Shown one piece after another: positions 42,385-51,189 of a stretch of DNA of 64,000 bases; the stretch's first letter is position 1, and each line of letters begins with the position of its first letter. Under the pieces are notes generated by a model. The model was given only the letters and a program-made list of their open reading frames with translations, did no database searches and was not told the origin of the DNA. The position numbers and the translations under genes are program-made. This DNA comes from Sediminicoccus rosea. GTDB taxonomy: Bacteria; Pseudomonadota; Alphaproteobacteria; Acetobacterales; Acetobacteraceae. The stretch spans positions 1,109,501 through 1,173,500 of the forward strand of contig NZ_CP137852.1 in the NCBI RefSeq assembly GCF_033547095.1. Direction: 5' to 3'.

Positions 42385-43347
42385 CTAGTCCAGGCGCAGC
42401 CCAAGCCGCTGGATGATCGGCTGCCAGGTCGCCGTCTCCTCGCGGATCAGGCGCGCCATGGTCGCACGGTCCTGGTAGCGCGGGATGATGCCCTGGCCAT
42501 TGAAGATGTTCTGCACGCCCGGGTCGTTCACCGCATCGCGGATCGCGTTCTGCAACGCCTCCAGGATGGGCTCGGGCGTGCCCGCGCGGCCGACGAAGCC
42601 CTGCCAGCCGCGCACCACGAGGTTGGGCATGCCCTGCTCGGCGGCCGTCGGCACATCGGGCAGCAGTGGGTGGCGCTCGGTGCCGCCGAGGAAGGCGATG
42701 GCACGCACGCGCCCGGAATCCACCTGTGGCTTGGCGAGGTTGATGCCGTCGATCATGAACTGCACGCGCCCGCCCAGCATGTCCTGCAGCGCGGGCGCGC
42801 TGCCGCGGTAATGCACCACCTCGATCTGCGTGCCGGATTGCGCGGCGAAGAGCTCGAAGGCGAGCTGCGTGATCGAACCTTGCCCGGCCGAGCCGAAATT
42901 GAGCTGCCCGGGGCGCGAGCGCGCGAGGGCCACGAATTCCGGCAGGGTGCGGACATTGAGTTCGGCCGGCACCATGAAGAACAGCCCGCCCACGGTGGCC
43001 AGCGCGATGGGCGCGAAGTCCCGCGCGGAATCGAAGGGCAGGTTGCGGTAGAGCAGCGGGTTCACCGCGATCACCGCATTGTTCACATGGCCGAAGGTGT
43101 AGCCATCCGGCGCGCTCTTCGCGACGACGTCGAGGCCGAGATTGCCATTGGCGCCGCCCCGGTTCTCCACCAGCACGGGCTGGCCCAGGCTCTCGCTCAT
43201 GCGCTGCGCGATGGGGCGTGCCACGAGGTCCGAGCCGCCGCCCGGCGGGAAGCCGACGACGAGGCGGATGGGCCGCGTGGGGAAGGCCTGGGCGAGGGCG
43301 GGCGTGGCCAGGACGGGGGTGGCGAGCAGGGCGCGGCGCGGGATCAT
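42385..43347 (-). CDS. Tripartite tricarboxylate transporter (Bug-family) binding protein
   Basis: 320 residues starting at the ATG 43345-43347; signal peptide MIPRRALLATPVLATPALAQ. PIRLVVGFPPGGGSDLVARPIA, VVENRGGANGNLGLDVVAKSAPDGYT and HYRGSAPALQDMLGGRVQFM are standard Bug/TctC blocks. No TctA/TctB membrane genes adjoin; such orphan binding proteins are numerous in Acetobacteraceae and Burkholderiales. The final gene after a 4-gene GSH-related operon; separated from it by 55 nt. Confidence 0.93.
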   Translation of the reverse strand: MIPRRALLATPVLATPALAQAFPTRPIRLVVGFPPGGGSDLVARPIAQRMSESLGQPVLVENRGGANGNLGLDVVAKSAPDGYTFGHVNNAVIAVNPLLYRNLPFDSARDFAPIALATVGGLFFMVPAELNVRTLPEFVALARSRPGQLNFGSAGQGSITQLAFELFAAQSGTQIEVVHYRGSAPALQDMLGGRVQFMIDGINLAKPQVDSGRVRAIAFLGGTERHPLLPDVPTAAEQGMPNLVVRGWQGFVGRAGTPEPILEALQNAIRDAVNDPGVQNIFNGQGIIPRYQDRATMARLIREETATWQPIIQRLGLRLD

Positions 43348-43402
43348 CAGCGTTCCTCCGGATGTTTTCCCGGAGGCTGGCACGAATTCCCGCGCCGTCA
43401 AA

Positions 43403-44008
43403 TCATGGTTTGCGCAGCACGCAGCGCACGACCTCGGCGAGGCCCTGGTGGCGCGGTCCCTCATCCAGCCGCACTGCGCCCTCGGTCAGTTCCAGCACTT
43501 CGAGGCCGGCGAATTCGCGTTCGACGATGGCGCGATCCCAGAGCAGGCTGAGTATCTTCGGCCCGCCCGAACGCCGCCCCTCCTGCGCCGGCGAGAAGCA
43601 TTCGAGCACCAGCAGCCCGCCCGGCTTCAGCGCGCGCAGGCAGCCCGCGGTCGCAATGGCGCGATCCTCGGGCGGCAAATGCAGGTAGATCCAGGCGATC
43701 AGGTCGTATTGCGCCTCGGGCCAGTCCCAGCGCGCCACATCGGCCTGCCGCGCATCGAGTTCGACGCCGCGCTTCGCCGCGAAATCCTGCGCCTTCTCGA
43801 CCGCCACGGCGGACCAGTCGAGGCTGGTGACGGCCAGCCCCAGCTTGGCAAGCCAGACGCCGTTGCGTCCCTCGCCATCGCCCACCGCCAGCGTCGCCAT
43901 GCCGGGCCGGAAGCGCCAGGCCTGCGCGCGCAGATACTCGTTGGGCGCGGTGCCGAACTGGAATTCGCCGCCGGTGTAGCGCTCGTCCCATGCCAGGGAT
44001 GTGCTCAT
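43403..44008 (-). CDS. TehB-like class I SAM methyltransferase
   Basis: 201 residues, ATG at 44006-44008 overlapping the cupin stop. Opens with WDERYTGGEFQFGTAPNEYL; ATLAVGDGEGRNGVWLAKLG is the SAM motif and VTSLDWSAVAVEKAQDFA the second strand; YDLIAWIYLHLPPEDR and LKPGGLLVLECFSP follow. Proteins of this type methylate small thiol or metalloid species or other small molecules; the substrate is uncertain. Confidence 0.85.
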   Translation of the reverse strand: MSTSLAWDERYTGGEFQFGTAPNEYLRAQAWRFRPGMATLAVGDGEGRNGVWLAKLGLAVTSLDWSAVAVEKAQDFAAKRGVELDARQADVARWDWPEAQYDLIAWIYLHLPPEDRAIATAGCLRALKPGGLLVLECFSPAQEGRRSGGPKILSLLWDRAIVEREFAGLEVLELTEGAVRLDEGPRHQGLAEVVRCVLRKP

Positions 44009-44445
44009 GGATGCGGCTCCCAGCCGGGCGGGGCCAGTTCGAACCCCTCGAAGGTGAAGGCGGGTGCCACGGTGCAGCCGCAGAGCACCCAGCCATCGAG
44101 TGGTGCGGCGGCCTGCCACATCCCGCGCGGCACCATGGCGAAGGGACGCTGCCCGGCGGCGAGGTCGGGGCCGAGATGGACCGTCCGCACGCCGGACCCA
44201 TCGAAAAGTCGCAGCGCGAGGCCGCCGCCGCCATACCAGTGCCAGCCCTCATCGGCATCCACGCGGTGCCAATGGCTGCGGTCACCCGGGCCCAGCAGGT
44301 AGTAGATCGCCGTGCTGTGCCCGCGCGCGCCATCCTCCGGCGCGTGGCGGAAGATCTCGCGGTAATGCCCGCCCTCGGGATGCGGCAGCAGCCCGAGCTT
44401 TTCGATCAGCGCGCGCGGGTCGAGCGCGGGGTCGGTCAACCTCAC
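44005..44445 (-). CDS. Cupin, DUF985 family
   Basis: 146 residues starting with GTG at 44443-44445. LLPHPEGGHYREIFRH, AIYYLLGPGDRSHWHRVDADEGWHWYGG and WVLCGCTVAPAFTFEGFEL are the DUF985 pattern. A single jelly-roll that likely binds a metal and a sugar-like or small ligand. Overlaps both neighbours by 4 nt. Confidence 0.9.
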   Translation of the reverse strand: MRLTDPALDPRALIEKLGLLPHPEGGHYREIFRHAPEDGARGHSTAIYYLLGPGDRSHWHRVDADEGWHWYGGGGLALRLFDGSGVRTVHLGPDLAAGQRPFAMVPRGMWQAAAPLDGWVLCGCTVAPAFTFEGFELAPPGWEPHP

Positions 44446-45029
44446 CCTGCGGGCACCGTCTGGGCGAAGATCGGGTTCGCCATCTGCGCGTCATAGAAGG
44501 CCAGCAGGCGGGGCCGGCCGGGGCGCCAATCCTCTTCGCCGAAGCGGAAATCGAGATAGCCCAGCGCGCAGACCAGCGTGAGCGTGCCAATGTGCAGCGT
44601 GGCCGGCACGCCCTCCGCCTCCAGCAGGTCGAGCGTGCGGAACACCGCCACCTTCTGCCGCGCGATGGTGGCGGCGCGCGCTTCCTCGGCCGGCATCAGC
44701 GACTGGCCGCGGCGCAGCACGGCGGCGGTCAGGATGCCATCGGCCAGTGCGGCCAGGCGCAGCGCCGGCCAGCGCGCCTCGCCCGTCGGGTAGAGCTTCG
44801 TCGCGCCACCGATGCTGTCGAGATATTCGCAGATGAGCGGGCTGTCGGGCAGCGTCAGGCCCTGATCCGTCACCAGGGCGGGCACCTTGGAGAGCGGGTT
44901 GTCGGCCAGCAGATCGGCTGGGCTCGCGTGCGGGTTGGTCGCGACCCGCTCGAGCGCGATGCCGTGATGCATCGCGGTGGCCACCACCTTGCGGACGAAG
45001 GGGCTGGCGGCGGAGTAATGGAGTTTCAT
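44442..45029 (-). CDS. Glutathione S-transferase
   Basis: 195 residues. MKLHYSAASPFVRKVVATA has the active-site Ser region; NPLSKVPALV the cis-Pro; DSPLICEYLDSIGG the gamma-glutamyl binding Asp-Ser. Overlaps gloB by 4 nt, so it probably works in the same glutathione-dependent aldehyde or electrophile defence. Confidence 0.9.
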   Translation of the reverse strand: MKLHYSAASPFVRKVVATAMHHGIALERVATNPHASPADLLADNPLSKVPALVTDQGLTLPDSPLICEYLDSIGGATKLYPTGEARWPALRLAALADGILTAAVLRRGQSLMPAEEARAATIARQKVAVFRTLDLLEAEGVPATLHIGTLTLVCALGYLDFRFGEEDWRPGRPRLLAFYDAQMANPIFAQTVPAG

Positions 45030-45754
45030 CGGAAGCTGTCCTTTCCGGCGCGGCGCGCCGCGAGTTCGGCCACATCCTTGGCGCGGACGAAGGGATTCAC
45101 CGCCCGCTCCAGGCCAAGGGTGGTGGGGATGGTGGGCTGGCCCGCATCGCGCTGCGCCTTGGCCTGCACGGAATAGGCCATGAGCGCGAGGTTGTCGGGC
45201 TCGACCGTCAGCGCGTAGCGGATGTTGGAGAGGGTGTATTCATGCCCGCAATAGACGCGCGTCGCATCCGGCAGCGGCGCGAAGGCGGCGAGCGAGGCGA
45301 ACATCTCGGCGGCCGTGCCCTCCAGCAGCCGCCCGCAGCCGACGGCGAAGAGCGTGTCCCCGCAGAACAGGGCGTGGTCGGCCGCGAAGCTCCAGGCGAT
45401 GTGCCCGCGCGTATGGCCCGGGCTGTCCAGGATGGTGGCCTTGCTCTCGCCCAGCGCGAAGCTGTCGCCCGGCTTCAGCACGACATCCAGCGGCGGCAGC
45501 CGTGCCGCGTCATTCGCATTCCCCGCCACCTTGGCGCCGAAGCGCTGCGCCAGCTCAGGGATGCCCGCGATGTGGTCGCCATGGTGGTGGGTGATCAACA
45601 GCCAGTCGAGCCGGCCGCCTTCCGCCTGGACGAAATCCGCGATGGGCGCCACCACGGCCGCGTCCATCACCGCCGTCATCCCCGTCGCCTCGTCGCGCAG
45701 GAACCAGGCGTAATTGTCGTCCAGGATCGGAATGGGCTTCACGGTGAGGGTCAT
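45026..45754 (-). CDS. gloB: Hydroxyacylglutathione hydrolase (glyoxalase II)
   Basis: 242 residues; the ATG at 45752-45754 has GGAGA upstream, and gives MTLTVKPIPILDDNYAWFL, the proper glyoxalase II N-terminus. Metal-binding ITHHHGDHIAG, SPGHTRGHIAW, FCGDTLF and CGHEYTLSN are all present. It hydrolyses S-lactoylglutathione in methylglyoxal detoxification. Heads an operon with GST, cupin and methyltransferase. Confidence 0.96.
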   Translation of the reverse strand: MTLTVKPIPILDDNYAWFLRDEATGMTAVMDAAVVAPIADFVQAEGGRLDWLLITHHHGDHIAGIPELAQRFGAKVAGNANDAARLPPLDVVLKPGDSFALGESKATILDSPGHTRGHIAWSFAADHALFCGDTLFAVGCGRLLEGTAAEMFASLAAFAPLPDATRVYCGHEYTLSNIRYALTVEPDNLALMAYSVQAKAQRDAGQPTIPTTLGLERAVNPFVRAKDVAELAARRAGKDSFR

Positions 45755-45810
45755 GGCTTCTCCATTCAGGGGCACTCCCTTGGGGCTCTCTCCTGTCCTA
45801 TATCCCTCGC

Positions 45811-46539
45811 ATGAGCGGTGAGGTCCACGGTCTGGCGGAGTTCTATCGCGCGCCGCTCGGGCAGGTCGCGGCGCGGCTGCTGCGCGGGCGGCTCTTCGCC
45901 TTCTGGCCCGAGCTGAAGGGGCTGGATCTGCTGGGCCTGGGCTGGGCCGAGCCTTACATGGGGCTTTGGCCCTCCGAGGTTGGCCGCCGCATCGCCTTCG
46001 CGCCCGAGGGGCTGGGCCCCCTGCCGGGCGCGGCGCAGGTGCAGGACCGGCAGCTGCCGCTGCCCGACCGCTGCCTGGACCGCATCATCCTGGTGCATGC
46101 GCTGGAGGCGAGCGAGGGCGCGCATCCGCTGCTGCGCGAATGCTGGCGCGTGCTGCGCGATGACGGCCGGCTGCTGGTGATCGTCCCCAACCGCCTGGGC
46201 AGCTGGTCGCTCTTCGACCACACGCCCTTCGGCCAGGGGCGCCCCTATTCGCGCGGTCAGCTGGAAGGGCTGCTGCGCCGCCACCTGTTCGCGGTGACGC
46301 GGCGCGATTCGGCGCTCTTCGTGCCGCCGCTCCCCTGGTCCTTCGCGCTGCGCGGGGCACGGCTCTGGGACCGGATCGGCCGCAACACCCTGCCGCGGCT
46401 GGGGGGCGTGACCCTGATCGAAGCGGAGAAGGACCTCTTCGCCGCCATGCCCGCGGGCGCGCCGGCCATCGGCCGGCGCGTGGTGGCGGAGCTGCCCGCC
46501 GGCTATGCCCGCCGAGCCTCATCCGCCGGGGACGAGTGA
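45811..46539 (+). CDS. Class I SAM-dependent methyltransferase
   Basis: 242 residues. LLGLGWAEPYM replaces the normal glycine loop; VQDRQLPLPDRCLDRIILVHALE and CWRVLRDDGRLLVIVPNRLGSWS are typical of the DUF-like methyltransferases that lie divergently next to gloB in alphaproteobacteria. The substrate is unknown. It shares the 56-nt promoter gap with gloB. Confidence 0.82.
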   Translation: MSGEVHGLAEFYRAPLGQVAARLLRGRLFAFWPELKGLDLLGLGWAEPYMGLWPSEVGRRIAFAPEGLGPLPGAAQVQDRQLPLPDRCLDRIILVHALEASEGAHPLLRECWRVLRDDGRLLVIVPNRLGSWSLFDHTPFGQGRPYSRGQLEGLLRRHLFAVTRRDSALFVPPLPWSFALRGARLWDRIGRNTLPRLGGVTLIEAEKDLFAAMPAGAPAIGRRVVAELPAGYARRASSAGDE

Positions 46540-46569
46540 ACGGAGCGGCGGATCACCCGCGCAGCAAGC

Positions 46570-46893
46570 TCATAGAAACCGCCCCGGATCGGTGATCCAT
46601 TCCTCGCGCTCCCAGGCGAGGAAGCCGCGCGTGACGCGCGCGGCCATGTAGAGCCAGGTGAGCGCCAGCAGCGGCTCCATGAAGCCGATGCCGGCGGAGG
46701 CCAGCGCGCCCGCCACGCCCACCACGCCCATCCAGAAGGTCCGCACCGCATAGGCATGCTGCGAGGACCAGGCCGTGCCGCGCGCCCCGCCCCAGAGATG
46801 CGCCAGCAGCCCCGCGGCCAGCCAGGGCAGCGCGAGCGCCAGGCCCGCGCCGAAGAGGATGTTGATCCAGAGCACGCGGCGGCGCGGATTCAT
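46570..46893 (-). CDS. Small integral membrane protein of unknown function
   Basis: 107 residues with three hydrophobic segments (LWINILFGAGLALALPWLAAG, AVRTFWMGVVGVAGALASAG, FMEPLLALTWLYMAARV). N-terminal MNPRRRV fits a cytoplasmic N-terminus. It overlaps rsmI by 4 nt and is probably translated with it. No named domain recognised. Confidence 0.75.
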   Translation of the reverse strand: MNPRRRVLWINILFGAGLALALPWLAAGLLAHLWGGARGTAWSSQHAYAVRTFWMGVVGVAGALASAGIGFMEPLLALTWLYMAARVTRGFLAWEREEWITDPGRFL

Positions 46894-47786
46894 GCGCCCT
46901 CGGCCAGATCCAGCGCACGCGCATAGACGCGCTTGCGCGGCAGGCCGGTTGCGGCGGCCACATGCGCCGCCGCGTCGCGCAGCGTCATGCGTGCCATGGC
47001 GGCCCGGAGCGCTGCATCCAGCGCATCGGCGCTGGCCTCGGCCGGCGGCGGCGCCGGGCCGACGCAGAGCACCACCTCGCCCCGCGCCTCATGCGCCGCG
47101 TAATGCGCGGCGAGATCGGTGAGCGGCCCGCGCCGCACCTCCTCGAATCGCTTGGTGAGTTCCCGTGCGACGGCGGCGGGGCGATCCGGCCCCAGCCCCT
47201 CGGCCAGCGCGGCCAGGGTCTCGGCCACGCGATGCGGCGCCTCGTAGAAGATCAGCGTGGCGGAAAGGCCCGCTGCCTCCATCGCGGCGATGCGCGCGAT
47301 CTCGGCCGCGCGGGCCGCCGCCTTGGTGGGCAGGAAGCCGTGGAACAGGAAGGGGTGCGGCGGCAGGCCCGAGAGCGTCAGCGCCATCACCGCCGCATTG
47401 GGCCCTGGAATGGCCGAGACGGGCACGCCGGCCGCGATCGCCGCCCGCACCAGCCGGAAGCCGGGGTCGGAGACCAGGGGCGTGCCGGCGTCGCTCACCA
47501 GCGCGAGATTCTCGCCGGCGAGCAGCCGTGCAACCAGCCGGGGGGCCTCGCTTTCCTCGTTGTGGTCGTGCAAAGCGAGAAGCGGCGCGGAAATGCTGTG
47601 CCGGGCGAGCAGACGGGCGGTGACTCTGGTATCCTCGCACAGGATGGCGCGGGCTTCGGCCAACGCCTGCTGCGCGCGGGGGGAGAAATCCGCCAGATTG
47701 CCGATCGGCGTGGCCACGAGCGTAAGGCCCGGGCTGGTCCTGGCCGGGGCGGAAGGAGGGGGTTCGGATGGGTCGTCGGTTTCCAT
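46890..47786 (-). CDS. rsmI: 16S rRNA (cytidine-1402-2'-O)-methyltransferase
   Basis: 298 residues from ATG 47784-47786. TLVATPIGNLADFSPRA, LCEDTRVTARLLARH, LVSDAGTPLVSDPGFRLV and IPGPNAAVMALTLSGL are the RsmI/YraL motifs of the tetrapyrrole-methylase fold; ERKLTKRFEEVRRG-like sequence is also present (RELTKRFEEVRRG). A longer start at 47807 is possible. Its 5' end overlaps the divergent lipoprotein gene by 19 nt. Confidence 0.94.
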   Translation of the reverse strand: METDDPSEPPPSAPARTSPGLTLVATPIGNLADFSPRAQQALAEARAILCEDTRVTARLLARHSISAPLLALHDHNEESEAPRLVARLLAGENLALVSDAGTPLVSDPGFRLVRAAIAAGVPVSAIPGPNAAVMALTLSGLPPHPFLFHGFLPTKAAARAAEIARIAAMEAAGLSATLIFYEAPHRVAETLAALAEGLGPDRPAAVARELTKRFEEVRRGPLTDLAAHYAAHEARGEVVLCVGPAPPPAEASADALDAALRAAMARMTLRDAAAHVAAATGLPRKRVYARALDLAEGA

Positions 47787-48907
47787 GGGGGGTCGCCCTG
47801 GCCTCACTCTGTCTTGTGCTCATCGGCTGCGCCCCGCAACCCCCGCAGCGGGATTTCCGCCGGCCGCAGACCGCGGCGCAGCCCTGGACGGCGCCCAATG
47901 CCACGCCGGCGGGCAGCACGCTCCCCGTCGGCCTGCTGCTGCCGCTGACCGGCGGCAACGCGCCGCTCGGCCAGGCCATGCTGAATGCGGCGCAGCTCGC
48001 CCTCTTCGACCAGGGCGACCGCCGGATCGAGCTGCTGCCCCGCGACACGCGCGGCACCCCCTCGGGCGCCGCCCAGGCGGCCCAGGCAGCGCTGGCCGAA
48101 GGCGCCGTGGCGCTGGCCGGGCCACTTACCCTGGGCGAGACGGCGCAGGCCGTCGGCGCCGCGGGCGGCCGCGTGCCGGTCTTCGCCTTCACCTCGGATG
48201 AGACCCAGGCCGGCACCGGCGTGTGGGTGCTGGGCATCACGCCCGGCCAGCAGGTGCGGCGCATCGTGGGCGCCGCCTCCGAGGCGGGGGCACGCCGATT
48301 CGCGCTCTTGGCGCCGGATGACGCCTTCGGCCAGCGCCTCGCCGTCGCCATGCGGGCCGCCGCGCAGGGCCTGGGCGGGCCGCCGCCCGCTATCATCCTC
48401 GCCTCGAACCGCGGCGACATGACGGCCATCGTGCAGCAGCTCACGGGCAGCCCGCCCGATGCGGTGCTGATCGGCTTCGGCGGCCCCGGCGCGCGGGCGG
48501 CGGCCAATGCCATCGCGGCGGCCTTCCCGGGCAATGCCCCGCGCCTGCTGGGCACCAGCCTCTGGGCGACGGATTCCACGCTGGGTCAGGAACCCGCGCT
48601 TGCCGGCGCCTGGTTCCCCGGTCCCGATCCGGTCGGCCGCGCCCGGTTCGATTCGCAATACGACGCCGCCTTCAACGAGCGCGCGCCGCGCCTCGCGGGC
48701 GCGGCCTATGACGCCGTGGCGCTCGCCGCCCGCACCGCGCGGGAAGGCGCGCCGCCGGTCGGCGCCGCCTTCATGGGCGCGGATGGCCCGATCCGTCTGT
48801 TGGAGGCCGGCAGCCTCACCCGTGGCCTCGCCGTCTTCGCCCTGCGTCCGGGCGGTGAGGCGGAAATGGTGCAGCCCGCGCCGCTGCCCGGAGGCGCGGG
48901 CAGCTGA
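47768..48907 (+). CDS. LppC/LpoA-like penicillin-binding-protein activator lipoprotein
   Basis: 379 residues. Signal peptide with lipobox LVLIGC (Cys21), so an outer-membrane or inner-membrane lipoprotein. Body is a type I periplasmic-binding fold: PVGLLLPLTGGNAPLGQAMLNAAQLALFD, LAGPLTLGETAQAV and VRRIVGAASEAGARRFALLAPDDAFGQ. In E. coli the equivalent gene lpoA (yraM) also diverges from rsmI (yraL), supporting the assignment. The TPR-like N-terminal domain of LpoA is missing here. Confidence 0.85.
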   Translation: MGRRFPWGVALASLCLVLIGCAPQPPQRDFRRPQTAAQPWTAPNATPAGSTLPVGLLLPLTGGNAPLGQAMLNAAQLALFDQGDRRIELLPRDTRGTPSGAAQAAQAALAEGAVALAGPLTLGETAQAVGAAGGRVPVFAFTSDETQAGTGVWVLGITPGQQVRRIVGAASEAGARRFALLAPDDAFGQRLAVAMRAAAQGLGGPPPAIILASNRGDMTAIVQQLTGSPPDAVLIGFGGPGARAAANAIAAAFPGNAPRLLGTSLWATDSTLGQEPALAGAWFPGPDPVGRARFDSQYDAAFNERAPRLAGAAYDAVALAARTAREGAPPVGAAFMGADGPIRLLEAGSLTRGLAVFALRPGGEAEMVQPAPLPGGAGS

Positions 48908-50268
48908 AGTCCAGGCGGCTTCTCCTCACCACCGCGCTCATCGGCGGGCCGCCTGTCCTGGTGCTGGGCGGGCTGATGGCGATGGGCGCGCTCGCGCCCG
49001 GCATGGGCTTCTTGGCGCTGGCCCTCTGCCTCGCCGCGGGCGCCGCCCTGGCCGCCGCCTGGCTGGCCGGCGTGGCGCGGCTCGACGCGGCGCTGCGCCG
49101 TGCCGCCGAGGAACAGGGGCCCTTCAGCGCGCCACTGCCCGCCCCGCGCCTGCCCGCGCTGGGCGAGATCGAGGAGGGTCTCGCGCGCCTGACGCGCTCG
49201 CTCCAGGCCCGGGCGGAGCTGGTGGGGCAGCTGCGCGCGGCCGATGCGGCCATCGTCGAGGCGCTGCCCGACCCGCTGATCGTGCTGGCGGCCGACCGCA
49301 CGCCGCTGCGCGCCAACCAGGCCGCCCGCCGCCTCTTCGGGCTGGTGGGGGAGGGGCTCTCGCGCGGCGATCTCGGCGCGCTCCTGCGCCATCCGGTCAT
49401 GGCCGCGGCGCTGGACCGCTGCGTGGCGGAGGGCGCGCCCCAGGCGGTGGAGCTGGCGCTGCCCGGTGCCGTCACGCGGGACCTCTCGGGCCAGGTGCTG
49501 CTCATGCAGCCGCCGCTCGCCGATGGCGGTCGCCTCGTCCTCATGCTGGCTGACCGCACGGCGGCGCGCGCGGTGGAGCGCATGCGCGCGGACTTCATCA
49601 CCAATGCGAGCCATGAGCTGCGCACGCCGCTCGCCAGCGTCATGGGCTTCATCGAGACGCTGCGCGGCCCTGCGCGGGACGACCCCGAGGCGCAGCAGCG
49701 CTTCCTCGCCATCATGGCCGAGCAGTCGGAGCGCATGCGCCGCCTGATCGACGACCTGCTCGGCCTCTCCCGCGTCGAGATGAGCGAGCATCAGCCGCCC
49801 TCCGAGACGGCCGATCTCGGCGACCTGCTGCGCGCCGAGGTGGCCGCGATGGAGCCGCTCTACGCCGCGCGCGGCATCCGCCTCGTGCTGGCGCTGCCCG
49901 AGGCCCCGCTCACAGCAACCCCGGCCGATGCCGACCAGCTGGGCCAGGTGGCGCGCAACCTGCTGGACAATGCGCTCCGCCACGCCCGCGCCGAGGTGCA
50001 TCTCTCGGCCGAGCCCGCGCGGCTGGGCGGGCGGGAGGGGGTCGCCTTCAGCGTGCGCGACGACGGGCCCGGCGTGGCGCGCGAGCATATCCCCCGCCTG
50101 ACCGAGCGTTTCTACCGCGTGGACAAGGGGCGCGCGCGCGGCGCGGGGAATACGGGCCTCGGGCTGGCCATCGTGAAGCACATCCTCACCCGGCATCGAG
50201 GGCAGCTCGCCATCGAGAGCGAGCTGGGCCATGGCGCCACCTTCCGCGTCTGGGTGCCGGGCGGGTGA
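48904..50268 (+). CDS. phoR: PhoR-like sensor histidine kinase, likely CTG start
   Basis: 454 residues if read from CTG at 48904. The first ATG/GTG downstream (GTG 48961) would cut off the first positively charged TM helix (KSRRLLLTTALIGG...). GGAGG at 48890-48894 is 9 nt before the CTG, and the codon overlaps the preceding stop. Two N-terminal helices, then a PAS-like region (about 95-190, ALPDPLIVLAADRTPLRANQA), HisKA with His237 in FITNASHELRTPLAS, and HATPase with NLLDNALRHA, DDGPGV and NTGLGLAIVKHIL. The soluble layout matches PhoR. No phoB or pst genes are visible. Confidence 0.85.
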   Translation: MKSRRLLLTTALIGGPPVLVLGGLMAMGALAPGMGFLALALCLAAGAALAAAWLAGVARLDAALRRAAEEQGPFSAPLPAPRLPALGEIEEGLARLTRSLQARAELVGQLRAADAAIVEALPDPLIVLAADRTPLRANQAARRLFGLVGEGLSRGDLGALLRHPVMAAALDRCVAEGAPQAVELALPGAVTRDLSGQVLLMQPPLADGGRLVLMLADRTAARAVERMRADFITNASHELRTPLASVMGFIETLRGPARDDPEAQQRFLAIMAEQSERMRRLIDDLLGLSRVEMSEHQPPSETADLGDLLRAEVAAMEPLYAARGIRLVLALPEAPLTATPADADQLGQVARNLLDNALRHARAEVHLSAEPARLGGREGVAFSVRDDGPGVAREHIPRLTERFYRVDKGRARGAGNTGLGLAIVKHILTRHRGQLAIESELGHGATFRVWVPGG

Positions 50269-50720
50269 ACGTCAGGGTCGCGGTGGAAACCCCGCGCCAG
50301 CCGGAGGTGGCGGCGCTGCTGGCGCTGTCCGATATGATCGCGGCGGCGCTCTATCCGGGCGAGCCGCGCCGCGCGCTGAACCAGGAGACGCTGGACGCGC
50401 CCGGCATCCATCTCCTCGTGGCGCGGCAGCATGGTGTGGCGGCCGGCTGCTGCGCGCTCTTCGAAGGACCTGAGGGAACGGCCGAGCTGAAGCGCATGGT
50501 GGTGGAGCCCTCGCATCAGGGGCAGGGCGTCGGGCGCGCGCTGCTGGAAGCGGCGGAGGGCCTGGCGCAGGGCCTCGGGGTCACGCGGATGCAGCTTGAA
50601 GTCGGCATCCGCAACACGGCGGGGGAAGCGCTGTATCGTTGCGCTGGCTATCGCGATCGCGCGCCCTTCGGCCGCTATCGCGCCTCGCCCATCAGCCGCT
50701 TCCTGGAGAAGGCGCTGTAG
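50265..50720 (+). CDS. GNAT-family acetyltransferase
   Basis: 151 residues, GTG at 50265 overlapping the kinase stop as GTGA. VAAGCCALFEGPEGTAELKRMVVEPSHQGQGVGRALLEAAE is the acetyl-CoA loop and RNTAGEALYRCAGYRDRAPFGRY the C-terminal part, close to YhfO/putative acetyltransferases of 150 residues. Substrate unknown. Confidence 0.85.
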   Translation: MNVRVAVETPRQPEVAALLALSDMIAAALYPGEPRRALNQETLDAPGIHLLVARQHGVAAGCCALFEGPEGTAELKRMVVEPSHQGQGVGRALLEAAEGLAQGLGVTRMQLEVGIRNTAGEALYRCAGYRDRAPFGRYRASPISRFLEKAL

Positions 50721-50723
50721 GCC

Positions 50724-51179
50724 TCACGCCTCCGGCACGCCCTCCAGCGTGTGGCTCCCCGCCCGGTAGCGATGCGTCGAGGCGCCGAAGGCGATGAGGT
50801 TGCCGGCCTCGTCCTTCACCTCGCCACGCGCGAAGAAGATGTTGCGCCCCGCGCTCACCAGCCGCCCCTCGGCGATCAGGAGGGCGCCGAGCTTGCCCTG
50901 CCCGGTGAAGCGCGTATCGAGGTCGAGCGTGACCGCATGGCGCTTGCGCCCCGGCGTCGGGCAATAGAGGCCGGCGAAGGCATTCACCTGGTCGAGCAGG
51001 GCGAGCATGACGCCGCCATGCACGATGCCCGAGCGGTTCGCATGCTGCGGCCCCGGCATGCAGACGAGGCGGGCGAGGCCCTCCTCCCAATGCCGCATCT
51101 CGATGCCGAGCAGGCCATGGAAGGGCGAGAGCGCCTGGGCGCGGATGTGGTCGGCCAAGTTGTCCATGGCGCGAACCAT
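50724..51179 (-). CDS. PaaI-family hot-dog thioesterase
   Basis: 151 residues from ATG 51177-51179 (ATG 51165-51167 is an alternative). ANRSGIVHGGVMLALLDQVNAFAGLY contains the HGG motif of PaaI/YigI hot-dog thioesterases. RFTGQGKLGALLIAEGRLVSAGRNIFFARGEVKDEAGNLIAFG completes the fold. Follows motA by 10 nt on the same strand, although no functional link is obvious. Confidence 0.85.
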   Translation of the reverse strand: MVRAMDNLADHIRAQALSPFHGLLGIEMRHWEEGLARLVCMPGPQHANRSGIVHGGVMLALLDQVNAFAGLYCPTPGRKRHAVTLDLDTRFTGQGKLGALLIAEGRLVSAGRNIFFARGEVKDEAGNLIAFGASTHRYRAGSHTLEGVPEA

Positions 51180-51189
51180 GCCGCCAGGA

